A DNA stretch of 64,000 nucleotides from Pseudotabrizicola sp051200875 (GCF_051200875.1 NZ_CP195191.1:434001-498000); one strand, 5' to 3'. Positions 43,423 through 52,350 are shown, numbered from the stretch's first letter. Notes: generated from the letters alone by a model not told the origin. A program made the numbers and translations.

Positions 43423-44727
43423 ATGCCTCAAAGTCACGCGCAATCGACAGTACTGGCAGGGACGCAAATCCGAGACCGCAGATTGGCGCTTGGCCTGCGT
43501 CAGGCTGAAGTGGCCGAAGGCGCAGGAATTTCGCCAAGTTATCTCAATCTGATCGAACACAATCGGCGTAAGGTGAAGGGCGAGGTTTTGGAGCGCCTTG
43601 CCTCCGTCTTGGGGGTGGATTCCGGGATTTTGTCGGAAGGTGCGGGTGGGGCTCTGGCGGATGATCTGCGTGCCGCTGCCGCCGCGTCACCCGGCTCTGG
43701 CGCTGAACTTGACCGCGTCGAAGATTTTGCGGGACGTTATCCGGGATGGGCCTCGGTGCTTGCTACGACGCGGGCGCGTGTCTGGCAACTTGAACGGATG
43801 GTCGCGGCCCTCAACGATCGGATCACGCATGACCCGCACCTTTCTGCATCCCTGCATGAAGTCTTGTCGGCTGTGTCTTCCGTCCGTTCGACGGCAGCGA
43901 TCTTGGCGGAAACCGAAGATATCGATCCGGACTGGCGCGTTCGGTTTCATAGGAACCTGCATCAGGATTCAGAAAGGCTTGCGATAGGGGCAGAAGCCTT
44001 GGTGGCCTATCTTGATCGATCTGACGACTCTGACGAGCAAGATATTGCTTCGCCCCAAGAGGAACTTGAAGCATGGTTGGACCAGAGAGGGTGGCACGTT
44101 CAGGAGTTGGATGAGGAGGGCGGAGAGGCAAGTCTGCTCGCCGAGGTCGCGGGGTTCGCGTCGGCTTCAGCCCGAAAGATGGGGCAGAGTTTTGTCACAC
44201 AGGCTGCCCTTGAGGCCAAAGCTTTGCCTCTTGAGGGTTTTCGTTCTGAACTTCAAATTCATGGGGAGGACCCGGCAGCTATTGCCGCAGCAACCGGGCT
44301 GTCGGTTTTGGCGGTCATGCGAAGAATGGCTCTGTTGCCAGGGTCGCGGGCCGGGCTTGTTACTTGTGACGCTTCAGGAACGTTATTGTTCAGAAAGCCG
44401 GTTGATGGCTTCGCCCTTCCACGCTTCGGGGCGGCCTGTCCCTTATGGCCATTGTTCACCGCACTGTCGCGGCCGATGTCGCCAGTCGGGGCGCTAGTCA
44501 CGACGTCGGGGCGCAACAGTCATTCGTACCGAGCCTTGGCTATTTGCGAAGCGCGTTTACCTTGGGGATTTGGTGGCCCGGAGTTGCGCGAAGCCGGGAT
44601 GCTCTTGCTTCCCAACGACCAAACAATCGGCGATGAGCCAACTATTGCGATTGGCAGTTCTTGCCGAATTTGCCCACAATCGCGCTGCCCGGCGCGCCGT
44701 GAACCATCGGTGCTTGCAGAAACGTAA
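43423..44727 (+). CDS. Large XRE-family transcriptional regulator (ScfR/RamB-like)
   Basis: A 434-residue regulator. The HTH-XRE domain covers about residues 10-65 (IRDRRLALGLRQAEVAEGAGISPSYLNLIEHNRRKV). A long effector region ends in the DUF2083-type segment with FGAACPLWPLF and IGSSCRICPQSRCPARREPS, where three cysteines are clustered. Relatives with this layout control short-chain acyl-CoA metabolism (propionate, acetate, glyoxylate), so the cysteines and C-terminus may sense acyl-CoA. The ImmA/IrrE zinc motif often found in relatives is not obvious here. Confidence 0.85.
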   Translation: MPQSHAQSTVLAGTQIRDRRLALGLRQAEVAEGAGISPSYLNLIEHNRRKVKGEVLERLASVLGVDSGILSEGAGGALADDLRAAAAASPGSGAELDRVEDFAGRYPGWASVLATTRARVWQLERMVAALNDRITHDPHLSASLHEVLSAVSSVRSTAAILAETEDIDPDWRVRFHRNLHQDSERLAIGAEALVAYLDRSDDSDEQDIASPQEELEAWLDQRGWHVQELDEEGGEASLLAEVAGFASASARKMGQSFVTQAALEAKALPLEGFRSELQIHGEDPAAIAAATGLSVLAVMRRMALLPGSRAGLVTCDASGTLLFRKPVDGFALPRFGAACPLWPLFTALSRPMSPVGALVTTSGRNSHSYRALAICEARLPWGFGGPELREAGMLLLPNDQTIGDEPTIAIGSSCRICPQSRCPARREPSVLAET

Positions 44728-44822
44728 ATCTGGCTACTTGGAATCCGGCCTTTGACTTTGCCGGACTTTGCCGGAATAGTTTGCGATAACCGGCGCAGAC
44801 CGGAGGGAGGGGACGACCACAC

Positions 44823-45188
44823 ATGACGCAAGTCCTGTTGATCGAGGATGAGCCAAACATCAGCGAGGCGATCCGATTTATTCTGTCTCGGGATGGCTGT
44901 AATGTTACGACATTGCACAGCGGTGTAGACGCTTTGGATAGTATCCGCGCGAAGCGACCTGATTTGCTGATCCTTGATTTGATGCTGCCCGGAGTGAGCG
45001 GTCTTGAAATCCTTTCCGCTGTGAGGGCCGATCCTGAAACCGCGGCATTGCCGGTCATGATGCTGACAGCCAAGGGGCAGGGAAAAGATCGCGAAGCGGC
45101 AGAGCGCGCGGGTGTAAGCCGCTTCATGACCAAGCCTTTTTCGAACGATGACATGCGCGCTGCGGTCAGGGCGTTGACGGCCCGGTGA
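44823..45188 (+). CDS. Receiver-only response regulator
   Basis: A 121-residue CheY-like protein with no output domain. VLLIEDEPNISEAIRFIL, phosphoacceptor D52 in LLILDLMLPGVSG, the threonine in MMLTAKGQ and the lysine in FMTKPFSNDD complete the receiver. It is two genes upstream of a hybrid symporter-kinase and is likely phosphorylated by it. With no DNA-binding part it must act through a protein partner. ATG follows a GGAGGGAGG-rich stretch slightly far away. Confidence 0.9.
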   Translation: MTQVLLIEDEPNISEAIRFILSRDGCNVTTLHSGVDALDSIRAKRPDLLILDLMLPGVSGLEILSAVRADPETAALPVMMLTAKGQGKDREAAERAGVSRFMTKPFSNDDMRAAVRALTAR

Positions 45189-45192
45189 TCAG

Positions 45193-45480
45193 ATGAACCA
45201 GCGGCGCCCGCCACTTTTTCTAAGACCCGCGACTTATAGACGGCGTCGACGGCGTGATGCCGCTAGACTGCTTCCTTTCGTCGGTGGGTTTCTTTTCCTT
45301 CTGCCGATCCTTTGGGCCCCGCAACAGACTTTTCGCAGAGATACAGCACCAGACGGAATTTATCTGTTCGTGGCGTGGGCCCTGCTAATCATCCTTGCGT
45401 TTCTTATCTCGCGCAGCCTTGCCTCGCCCTCGGACGATGGTGATCCAGACGAACCTTCGCAACCTGGTAGCGACGTGTAG
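45193..45480 (+). CDS. Small two-helix membrane protein between regulator and symporter-kinase
   Basis: A 95-residue protein with an arginine-rich N-terminus (YRRRRRRDAARLL), two hydrophobic segments (about residues 27-42 and 57-73) and an acidic tail. It starts 4 bp after the response regulator and ends 8 bp before the symporter-kinase. Its position recalls the small membrane partners of sodium-solute symporters; I do not recognise the family with certainty. Confidence 0.72.
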   Translation: MNQRRPPLFLRPATYRRRRRRDAARLLPFVGGFLFLLPILWAPQQTFRRDTAPDGIYLFVAWALLIILAFLISRSLASPSDDGDPDEPSQPGSDV

Positions 45481-45488
45481 GGATCGAC

Positions 45489-48176
45489 ATGCCATTCAAT
45501 ATCCTCGTCCTTTCCTGCCTTGCCTATGTCGTCGTTCTCTTTTTGGTCGCATGGGCGGTGGAGCGCAGAGCGGATCGACGTCAGTTTGGCTGGTTGCGCT
45601 CACCACTCGTCTACACGCTATCACTGTCAATCTACTGTACTGCTTGGACTTTCTATGGAGCAGTAGGTTATGCGGCGCGATCCGGACTTGAGTTTCTGAC
45701 AATCTATCTGGGGCCGACACTGGTTTTTATCGGGTGGTGGTGGGTTCTGCGTAAGCTAGTTCGGATTGGTCGGACGCAACGGGTAACCTCAATTGCCGAC
45801 TTGATCTCTTCCCGTTTCGGCAAGTCAAACTTGCTTGGGGTCATCGTGACCGTGATGGCCGTTGTGGCGGCGACGCCATATATTGCGCTTCAACTTCAGT
45901 CGGTTACGCTGTCCTTTAGCGCATTTGCCAGCCCGACAGATGATGGCTTCGCCCCTCCTGGAACCGAGGCAACCGCTGTTTGGGTGGCGGGTGGTCTGGC
46001 GCTGTTTACGATCTTGTTCGGAACGCGAAATCTTGATGCAAAGGAACAGCACCACGGGATTGTCACAGCCATTGCGGTTGAAGCGGTGGTAAAATTGGTA
46101 GCCCTTATTGCTGTTGGATTGTTCGTGGTCTGGGGCCTAGCAGACGGCGTCAGCGACATGATCGGTCGGATCAACGCCTCTCCAATCGCTGACTGGAATC
46201 TGCAGCCGGGTCGTTGGGCTGGTCTGATATTGGCGTCCGCAGCGGCTGTGATCTGCCTACCCCGGATGTTTCAGGTGATGGTCGTAGAAAACTCTGATGA
46301 GCGACATCTCTTCACCGCGGCTTGGGCCTTTCCGCTGTATCTTTTTGCGATGAGCCTCTTCATCGTGCCGATTGCAGTAATTGGCCTTGAAAGGATGCCG
46401 AGTTCAGCAAACCCCGACATGTTCGTTCTGACGCTTCCGCTTGCAGAGGGACAAGGCGCGCTTGCGATGCTTGCTTTCCTTGGCGGATTCTCATCGGCGA
46501 CCTCGATGGTGATTGTCGAGTCAATTGCACTCGCGACGATGGTTTCGAACCATATCGTAATGCCGGTGTGGCTAAGGTTGCGACCATCAAAGGCCGTTTC
46601 CGGCGATGTTCGTCGGCTCGTGCTTTTTTCGCGGCGCTTTTCTATCGCCGCGGTCTTGGCACTTGGCTATGCCTATTATCGGCTTTCTGGCGGGTCAGCC
46701 GCCCTTGCCGCAATTGGTTTGATTGCATTTTCCGGTGTTGCCCAGTTTTTACCAGCGATGATCTTCGGTGTTTTTTGGCGGGGAGCTACAAGGGTAGGGG
46801 CGGCATTGGGGCTGACAGTAGGCTTCGGCGTATGGGCCTATACGCTCTTTCTTCCTTCTTTTGGGCCGGATGCGATGATCCCGGCCATGGTGTTCGTCGA
46901 TGGTCCTTGGGGAATCCATTGGATGCGGCCGAGGGCGTTGTTCGGCGTCGAGGGAATGGATCCATTGATCCATTCCTTGTTCTGGTCGCTCATTCTTAAC
47001 ACTGGGGTGTTCCTGATCGGCTCCATGCTCAGTTTCCCCGGACCAGTTGAAAGAATGCAAGGTGCTGCGATCGTCCGCGTGTTCGACGCCGAAATTTCTG
47101 GGACCCGTGGCTGGAGTCGTGGCATGGCCGAGCCAGAAGATCTGCTTGTTATGGCGCAGCGGATTTTAGGCGACGAGGACGCGTTGATCTTCTTCGAATC
47201 TGAAGCGAAGGGGCAGGGCAAAAACGGCTACCTGCCTGATCCAACTCCGGAATTTCTAGCTCAGCTGGAAAAGAGGCTTGCCAGCTCTGTGGGTGCGGCA
47301 ACCGCCCATGCCATGATTTCGCAGCTTGCAGAGAATGCGATTGTGACCGTCGAGGACTTGATGGCCGTTGCCAGCGAGTCTGCTCAGATCATGGAATATT
47401 CAGCACAGCTAGAAACACAGCGAGAAGAGTTGACTCGGACGGCCCGGGCCCTGCGAGAGGCGAATGAGAAGTTGACCCAGCTTTCGGTTCAGAAAGACGC
47501 ATTCCTTTCACAGATCAGCCATGAATTGCGGACGCCAATGACCTCGATCCGTGCGTTCTCTGAAATCCTAACCGAGGGCGATCTGCCCGCAGAAATGGTC
47601 GGAAATTATGGTCGGATCATTCATGATGAAGCGAAGCGCCTGACACGTCTTCTAGATGATCTGCTGGACCTGTCCGTTCTGGAAAATGGCTCGGTACAAC
47701 TGAACCTGGGTCTGGCAAACCTTAGTATGATGATTGATCGGGCCTTGGCTTCCGCGAGCCACACTAAGCCCGAGCGAAGCTTTATGATCCATCGCGACCT
47801 GCCAATGGAAAATCTGTTCATTCGCACTGACGCTGACCGGCTGGTTCAGGTTTTCATCAACCTTATATCGAATGCACGAAAATACTGCGATGCGCAGAAC
47901 CCAGAGCTTCGGATTTCTGTAAGACAAAGGGCAGGGCGAGTTACCGTTGATTTCATTGATAATGGTTCGGGAATTCCAAAGGACAAGCAGGCATTGATCT
48001 TTGAGAAATTCGCGCGTCTGACAGACCAGACGCGCGCCGGCGGTGCGGGTTTGGGCTTGGCGATCTGCCGGGAAGTTATGGCCAATCTGGGCGGAACAAT
48101 CTCGTATTTACCAGGTCAGGGCGGGGCTGCATTTCGAGTGGCTGTACCACTGCGTCTAGAACAAAGCGCAGCCTAA
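45489..48176 (+). CDS. Sodium:solute symporter-histidine kinase hybrid
   Basis: An 895-residue protein. The first ~520 residues are a sodium:solute symporter domain with about 13 membrane segments (YTLSLSIYCTAWTFYGAVGYAARSG; GFSSATSMVIVESIALATMVSNHIVMPVW). A linker with a coiled-coil-like stretch follows (MEYSAQLETQREELTRTARALREANEKL). The kinase core has phosphoacceptor H678 in SQISHELRTPM, the N-box INLISNARKY and the G-boxes DNGSGIPKD and GGAGLGLAICREV. CbrA- and CrbS-type kinases with this layout control use of amino acids or acetate. It probably phosphorylates the receiver encoded upstream. Confidence 0.92.
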   Translation: MPFNILVLSCLAYVVVLFLVAWAVERRADRRQFGWLRSPLVYTLSLSIYCTAWTFYGAVGYAARSGLEFLTIYLGPTLVFIGWWWVLRKLVRIGRTQRVTSIADLISSRFGKSNLLGVIVTVMAVVAATPYIALQLQSVTLSFSAFASPTDDGFAPPGTEATAVWVAGGLALFTILFGTRNLDAKEQHHGIVTAIAVEAVVKLVALIAVGLFVVWGLADGVSDMIGRINASPIADWNLQPGRWAGLILASAAAVICLPRMFQVMVVENSDERHLFTAAWAFPLYLFAMSLFIVPIAVIGLERMPSSANPDMFVLTLPLAEGQGALAMLAFLGGFSSATSMVIVESIALATMVSNHIVMPVWLRLRPSKAVSGDVRRLVLFSRRFSIAAVLALGYAYYRLSGGSAALAAIGLIAFSGVAQFLPAMIFGVFWRGATRVGAALGLTVGFGVWAYTLFLPSFGPDAMIPAMVFVDGPWGIHWMRPRALFGVEGMDPLIHSLFWSLILNTGVFLIGSMLSFPGPVERMQGAAIVRVFDAEISGTRGWSRGMAEPEDLLVMAQRILGDEDALIFFESEAKGQGKNGYLPDPTPEFLAQLEKRLASSVGAATAHAMISQLAENAIVTVEDLMAVASESAQIMEYSAQLETQREELTRTARALREANEKLTQLSVQKDAFLSQISHELRTPMTSIRAFSEILTEGDLPAEMVGNYGRIIHDEAKRLTRLLDDLLDLSVLENGSVQLNLGLANLSMMIDRALASASHTKPERSFMIHRDLPMENLFIRTDADRLVQVFINLISNARKYCDAQNPELRISVRQRAGRVTVDFIDNGSGIPKDKQALIFEKFARLTDQTRAGGAGLGLAICREVMANLGGTISYLPGQGGAAFRVAVPLRLEQSAA

Positions 48177-48241
48177 AAGACAGTAACCAATTAGCAATGC
48201 TTACAGCTCATCCTGCATAAACAGTGCGGGAGAGGCTTACG

Positions 48242-49237
48242 GTGAGCCAGAAGCAAATTCTACGGAAGAAAATCAAAATAGTCCGCAAAGATCGCGAGGC
48301 AGGCTCCTCCTCGGTCGAGCGCGCATGGCGTATTGGCTTTTCACGCGCCTTGAGGGATGAGGCAAAGGTTGCGGCAGAATTTTCGACAATGTCCATTTCC
48401 CGCATGTCGCTTGCGGAACTTTTGGAACTGCCACCAGATCGGGCGTTGATCCTTACTTTGGAAGGGCCCGACGCTGGGATGGGGATGGTCATGCTCTCGT
48501 CAGAGCTTTTTTCCGCGATCACTGAAATCCTAACTCTGGGCCTATGTAGGTCTTTGCCAGCCGAACCGCGTAAGCCAACTCGTACAGATGCGGCGATGGT
48601 GGCACCGGTGATAGAGCAGGCGCTTCGAAACTTAGAACATGCGCTTGAAGAAGACCCGGACCTATTATGGACCAGTGGATTTCACTTTGCTTCTTGTCTT
48701 GAAGATGCTCGCCCATTGGGTTTGCTCTTCGAGGATATACCGTACAAGGTTTTCCGTGGTCGACTAACCGTTGCAGATGGCAAGCGAGAGGGCGAAATCA
48801 TCTTGGTTCTCCCTGCTGATGGCAAGGGACGCACGCACGACATCCTGTCAGCCAGCGTCGTCCAAATGGCTGAACGACCGACATTTCGAGAAAGGCTTGC
48901 AAAAGAGGTAGGGCAAGCCGAGGTGAAAATGGATGCTGTCGTTTCGCGCCTGACGCTTCCCATCTCTGAGGCATTGGCGCTTCGAACCGACATGGTTCTT
49001 ACCCTTCCCTCGACTTCGCTCGACCAAATTAGCATTGAGGGTTTTGACGGTCGAAAACTGGCCATTGGCAAGTTAGGCCAGCAACGAGGGATGCGTGCAA
49101 TCCGGCTGACTACACAGGCAACATCTAGCGGAAGTCCTGTATCGCAGACAAAAATTGCTTCTGATGCGATATCTTCGTCCTATCAATCGTTTGACGCCAC
49201 AGAGGTAACAAATCTCTTGGCCCAGACGGGAACGTGA
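48242..49237 (+). CDS. FliM/FliN-type (SpoA domain) protein
   Basis: A 331-residue protein resembling the flagellar switch protein FliM. It has a FliM-like middle domain (SISRMSLAELLELPPDRALILTLEG...GMVMLSSELFSAITEILTLG) and a C-terminal SpoA-like segment (VVSRLTLPISEALALRTDMVLTLPSTSLDQISIEGFDGRKLAIGKLGQQRGMRAIRL). No other flagellar genes are nearby. GTG at 48242 has a GAGAGG site; a GTG at 48224 is also in frame. Sitting after a CheY-like gene and a kinase gene, it may be a CheY target, but this is speculation. Confidence 0.8.
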   Translation: MSQKQILRKKIKIVRKDREAGSSSVERAWRIGFSRALRDEAKVAAEFSTMSISRMSLAELLELPPDRALILTLEGPDAGMGMVMLSSELFSAITEILTLGLCRSLPAEPRKPTRTDAAMVAPVIEQALRNLEHALEEDPDLLWTSGFHFASCLEDARPLGLLFEDIPYKVFRGRLTVADGKREGEIILVLPADGKGRTHDILSASVVQMAERPTFRERLAKEVGQAEVKMDAVVSRLTLPISEALALRTDMVLTLPSTSLDQISIEGFDGRKLAIGKLGQQRGMRAIRLTTQATSSGSPVSQTKIASDAISSSYQSFDATEVTNLLAQTGT

Positions 49238-49243
49238 TGGAAA

Positions 49244-49272
49244 GCTCTTGGCGCATGACATGCGCCAAGAGC
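49244..49272. terminator. Bidirectional terminator hairpin
   Basis: A perfect 13-bp stem GCTCTTGGCGCAT/ATGCGCCAAGAGC with a 3-nt loop lies between the convergent FliM-like and DUF442 genes. On the minus strand it is followed by a short T-run. Confidence 0.85.
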
Positions 49273-49284
49273 AAACAGCGGATT

Positions 49285-49710
49285 TTAGCGAGCCGCGAGG
49301 GCCTCCAGCTGACCACGGAGACCTTCAAGATTGTAGCCGTATTTCGCGGGTGTGCTGATCAGGTCATCAACCCCCATTTTCCCTGCATGGGCCAAGGCCC
49401 AAACGATGGAAGAACGATTGCCGCTTGCGCAATAGGCCAAAATTGGGCCCGTTGCCTTTGCAATCGCTTCCGCTTGGGCCGCGACATTTTCCATTGTCAG
49501 CATGCCGCCGATGACAGGATTGGCCACAAATTCTAAACCAGCTGCACGCGCCGCTTGTGCCATGACATCTGTATGATGGCTTGGAGGAATTTCACCGTCA
49601 GGCCTGTTGTCGATGACCATGGTGTAACCTGCCGCCTTGATTGCAGCGAAATCGGCCGGGTCAATTTGGGGCGAAACGGCGTAACCGGGTGTCAGCGGGC
49701 GGATGTCCAT
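49285..49710 (-). CDS. DUF442 / TIGR01244-type sulfur transferase-phosphatase
   Basis: A 141-residue protein with the cysteine-phosphatase-like loop CASGNRSSIVWALA. The start MDIRPLTPGYAVSPQIDPADFAAIKAAGY is typical of the DUF442 domain, which in some bacteria is fused to the Blh/persulfide-dioxygenase metallo-beta-lactamase. Here the two are separate genes of one operon, so this is likely the rhodanese-like partner in sulfide detoxification. ATG at 49710 has an AAGGAG site inside the upstream gene, which it overlaps by 19 bp. Confidence 0.87.
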   Translation of the reverse strand: MDIRPLTPGYAVSPQIDPADFAAIKAAGYTMVIDNRPDGEIPPSHHTDVMAQAARAAGLEFVANPVIGGMLTMENVAAQAEAIAKATGPILAYCASGNRSSIVWALAHAGKMGVDDLISTPAKYGYNLEGLRGQLEALAAR

Positions 49711-50144
49711 GCAGTGTCTCCTTGGGGCCGGAAGAGTCGCAACAATGCGGGTGTCAGGACCATAGCGACGACCATTGCCAGAAGGAAGACCAGTCCTCCA
49801 AATCCATTCAGGGCTGCTGCGGCAAGTGCCGGGCCGGGGCACAATCCGACGAGGCCCCAGCCAGCGCCGAACATCAACGATCCAGTAATCAACTTCGCAT
49901 CAATCACCTGCGTTGGTTTGGCTGGAAGCAGATCGCCCAGCACGGCGGTCTTGCGCTTTTCGGCAACGCGCCAAGCGAAAAACATTGGGATAATCGCGCC
50001 GCCCATGACGAACGCAAGGGTTGGATCCCAGTCACCGAAAACGTCCAGCCAACCTTGAACTTTGACGGTGTCGATCATTCCAGACACCAGCAAACCTGCC
50101 CCGAACATCGCACCTGCAAGTGCAGCAAAGAAATTGCGTTTCAT
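49692..50144 (-). CDS. YeeE/YedE-type transporter, second half
   Basis: A 150-residue membrane protein with four hydrophobic segments. FGAGLLVSGMIDTVKVQGWLDVFG and MFGAGWGLVGLCPGPAL, with a conserved cysteine, match the C-terminal half of YeeE/YedE sulfur transporters (DUF6691-like). It starts 1 bp after the first-half gene. Such split pairs move thiosulfate or other sulfur species. The frame continues upstream into the partner gene, but ATG at 50144 is clearly the start. Confidence 0.9.
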   Translation of the reverse strand: MKRNFFAALAGAMFGAGLLVSGMIDTVKVQGWLDVFGDWDPTLAFVMGGAIIPMFFAWRVAEKRKTAVLGDLLPAKPTQVIDAKLITGSLMFGAGWGLVGLCPGPALAAAALNGFGGLVFLLAMVVAMVLTPALLRLFRPQGDTAWTSAR

Positions 50145-50145
50145 G

Positions 50146-50574
50146 TCAGATAATCCCCAGCCAGTGACGGAAAGCCAGCACGACGACACCGCCCGCCAGA
50201 ATGTAGACCAGAGTTGCCATGATGCCGCGAATAGAGAGGCGTGAAATCCCGCAGACACCGTGGCCAGAGGTGCATCCATTTGCGATACGCGTACCAAAGC
50301 CCACAAGCAGGCCCGCCGCGATCAGAAGCAAAAGATTGTCGGTCACCCGCGTGTCAACTTTTTCATAAAGTGGCACAAGAAAAGGAGGGAAGATGACGAG
50401 CCCAGCGAGAAAGGCGAGCCGCTCAGCCCAACTTTTTCGTCCTGTCCCATCAACCAAGCCGCCCAAAATTCCCGAAGCGCCCATGATGCGGCCATTGACC
50501 AGCAAATAAAGTGCTCCTGCACCCCCAATCATGAGGCCCCCCACGAAGCCCCAGATCCAGTCTTGTTCAATCAT
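50146..50574 (-). CDS. YeeE/YedE-type transporter, first half
   Basis: A 142-residue membrane protein with four hydrophobic segments and the family motif RIANGCTSGHGVCGISRLS, whose cysteines carry sulfur species in the thiosulfate transporter YeeE. It precedes the second-half gene and follows the metallo-beta-lactamase gene by 60 bp. Together they should form one channel. Confidence 0.91.
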   Translation of the reverse strand: MIEQDWIWGFVGGLMIGGAGALYLLVNGRIMGASGILGGLVDGTGRKSWAERLAFLAGLVIFPPFLVPLYEKVDTRVTDNLLLLIAAGLLVGFGTRIANGCTSGHGVCGISRLSIRGIMATLVYILAGGVVVLAFRHWLGII

Positions 50575-50634
50575 CTCTGTTCCCTGTTCAGTGGCTGTCC
50601 GGCTTAGGCTCCCATTCCCAGGCCGGACATTGGC

Positions 50635-51498
50635 TCATAGTCCGTTGATCGGCACTTTTAGATAGGACTTCCCGTTTTCCTCGGGCTCAGGCATTTGCCC
50701 GGCTCGCATGTTCACTTGCAACGATGGAATGATAAGTTTCGGCATCGCAAGTTGCGCGTCGCGCTCATTACGCATGCGGATGAAATCGTCTTTCGATTTT
50801 CCTTCACCAACATGCTTGTTCAAACGCTTTTGCGCGCCGACAGTCGTTTCCCATGCGTAGGTGTCGCGTCCCTCGGCCTTGTAATCGTGCCCGACGAAGA
50901 TTCTGGTTTCCTCCGGCAGAGCAAGAATTTTCTGGATCGAGTTCCACAGAGTCTCTGCAGAACCACCCGGGAAATCACAACGCGCCGTTCCGAAATCAGG
51001 CATGAACAGTGTGTCACCCACGAAAGCCGCGTCTTCGATGACATAGGTCAGGCACGCCGGCGTATGGCCCGGGGTATGCAACACGTCCCCGCGCATTTGG
51101 CCAATCATGAGGCTATCGCCTTCTTTGAACAGCTTGTCGAATTGGCTGCCATCGCGTTGAAAACGTGTGCCTTCGTTGAAGATCTTCCCGAAGGTGTCCT
51201 GAACCACGGTTATGCGTTCGCCAATGCCAATCTTTCCACCGAGTCGTTCCTGAATATAGGGCGCGGCAGAAAGGTGATCCGCATGAACATGGGTTTCAAG
51301 CACCCATTCAAGTTTCAGGTCGTTCTTACGAATGAAGTCGATGACTGCATCAGCTGAACGAGTATCTGTTCGGCCTGAGGCATAGTCGAAATCCAGTACG
51401 GAATCGATCACAGCGCAAGAACGGCCAGCGGGCTCCACGACCACATAAGTGATCGTATTGGTCGCCTCGTCAAAGAACGCGTGGACTGCGGGTGACAT
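50635..51498 (-). CDS. Metallo-beta-lactamase fold hydrolase, persulfide dioxygenase (Blh/ETHE1) type
   Basis: A 287-residue protein. Metal ligands are in THVHADHLSAAP (H70, H72, D74, H75), LHTPGHTPACLTY and FVGDTLFMPDFGTARCDFPGG, with the late histidine in VGHDYKAEGRD. The latter two segments are characteristic of the ETHE1/Blh group, which oxidises glutathione persulfide during H2S removal. ATG at 51498 has a GGAG site; the frame extends upstream without coding character. It is first in the operon with the YeeE pair and the DUF442 gene. Confidence 0.9.
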   Translation of the reverse strand: MSPAVHAFFDEATNTITYVVVEPAGRSCAVIDSVLDFDYASGRTDTRSADAVIDFIRKNDLKLEWVLETHVHADHLSAAPYIQERLGGKIGIGERITVVQDTFGKIFNEGTRFQRDGSQFDKLFKEGDSLMIGQMRGDVLHTPGHTPACLTYVIEDAAFVGDTLFMPDFGTARCDFPGGSAETLWNSIQKILALPEETRIFVGHDYKAEGRDTYAWETTVGAQKRLNKHVGEGKSKDDFIRMRNERDAQLAMPKLIIPSLQVNMRAGQMPEPEENGKSYLKVPINGL

Positions 51499-51544
51499 GT
51501 CGATACTCCATGATTTCTTGTTACCAGCATATATGAGAAGAAAT

Positions 51545-51567
51545 ATACATTGCAAGTAATGAATATG
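51545..51567 (-). promoter_or_regulatory. Candidate sulfide-responsive (SqrR/BigR-like) operator
   Basis: The AT-rich intergenic region holds an imperfect palindrome, ATACATT-N6-AATGAAT. Within it, ATTG-N8-GAAT is one mismatch from ATTC-N8-GAAT, the site I recall for the persulfide-sensing ArsR-type repressor SqrR. It lies about 50 bp before the persulfide dioxygenase start. No ArsR gene is in the window. Confidence 0.5.
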
Positions 51568-51658
51568 TGTACTTGTCAATTGGATCGGTTGACTTGGGTC
51601 AAGGTAGACTGTCGCGGGCTTCGCATAGAATCCCCTAACGACGAAGAGGGAGACCAGT

Positions 51659-51976
51659 ATGATTCCGGTGATTGAGCGAAAGAAGCAGCTTGAAGCGCGC
51701 TTAAGCGATCTGAATGCGCGCCTTGCCAAGATCGAAAATGAACTGGACAGCCACCATAACCCGGACTGGGAAGAACTGGCGGTCGAACGCGAAGGCGATG
51801 AAGTGCTCGAGTCGATGGGCGTTTCCGGCCAGCAGGAAATTCGAATGATCGAAGCTGCGATGCAGCGTATCGAGACGGGCGAATATGGCTTCTGCATGAA
51901 ATGTGGAGCCAAGATTTCCGAAGAGCGGCTGGATGTTGTGCCGTTTACTCCATTCTGCAAAACGTGCGCTAAATAG
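51659..51976 (+). CDS. DksA/TraR-family zinc-finger protein
   Basis: A 105-residue protein with an N-terminal coiled coil (KKQLEARLSDLNARLAKIENELD) and a C-terminal four-cysteine zinc finger CMKC-x17-CKTC. It is shorter than E. coli DksA (151) and resembles the short DksA-like proteins of alphaproteobacteria, which bind RNA polymerase through the secondary channel. Its ATG has a GAGGGAG site. It is divergent from the sulfide operon. Confidence 0.88.
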   Translation: MIPVIERKKQLEARLSDLNARLAKIENELDSHHNPDWEELAVEREGDEVLESMGVSGQQEIRMIEAAMQRIETGEYGFCMKCGAKISEERLDVVPFTPFCKTCAK

Positions 51977-51988
51977 TGAGGGGGAAAG

Positions 51989-52228
51989 ATGACGAAGGAA
52001 AGTGACCTGCAAAAAATCTCGTCCTTGGCAACTCAGGTCGCCCAAGCAGCGGCTTTGGGCAGTACTGCGGGGTTGAACTTGTTGCTGGCGGAAATGAATG
52101 CTCTAAGCGCCATGATGCCGGGCATGACAGCCGCACGGCCGTCTGAATGTAGCTGTGAAGAGCAGGAAGCACGCGCCCGCGCTGCCGATGCAGAAGTTGA
52201 AGCCAGCTTTGACAACATGCCCGTCTGA
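51989..52228 (+). CDS. Small hypothetical protein after the DksA-like gene
   Basis: A 79-residue soluble protein, alanine-rich, starting 12 bp after the DksA-like stop with a GGGGGA site. It has two adjacent cysteines in SECSCEEQE and an acidic C-terminus. No family recognised. Closeness suggests co-transcription with the DksA-like gene and perhaps the FadJ-like gene downstream. Confidence 0.65.
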   Translation: MTKESDLQKISSLATQVAQAAALGSTAGLNLLLAEMNALSAMMPGMTAARPSECSCEEQEARARAADAEVEASFDNMPV

Positions 52229-52350
52229 AATCTGAGATTTCTGGCCAAATCGGTATGAATGGTTGTCGTAGCGGCTTGACCGCGACTGAACCTGCGCGGC
52301 ACTCTTTCTGCCACTAGGGCAAATTGCCCAAGGCGGCAGCAAGGCAGAAT

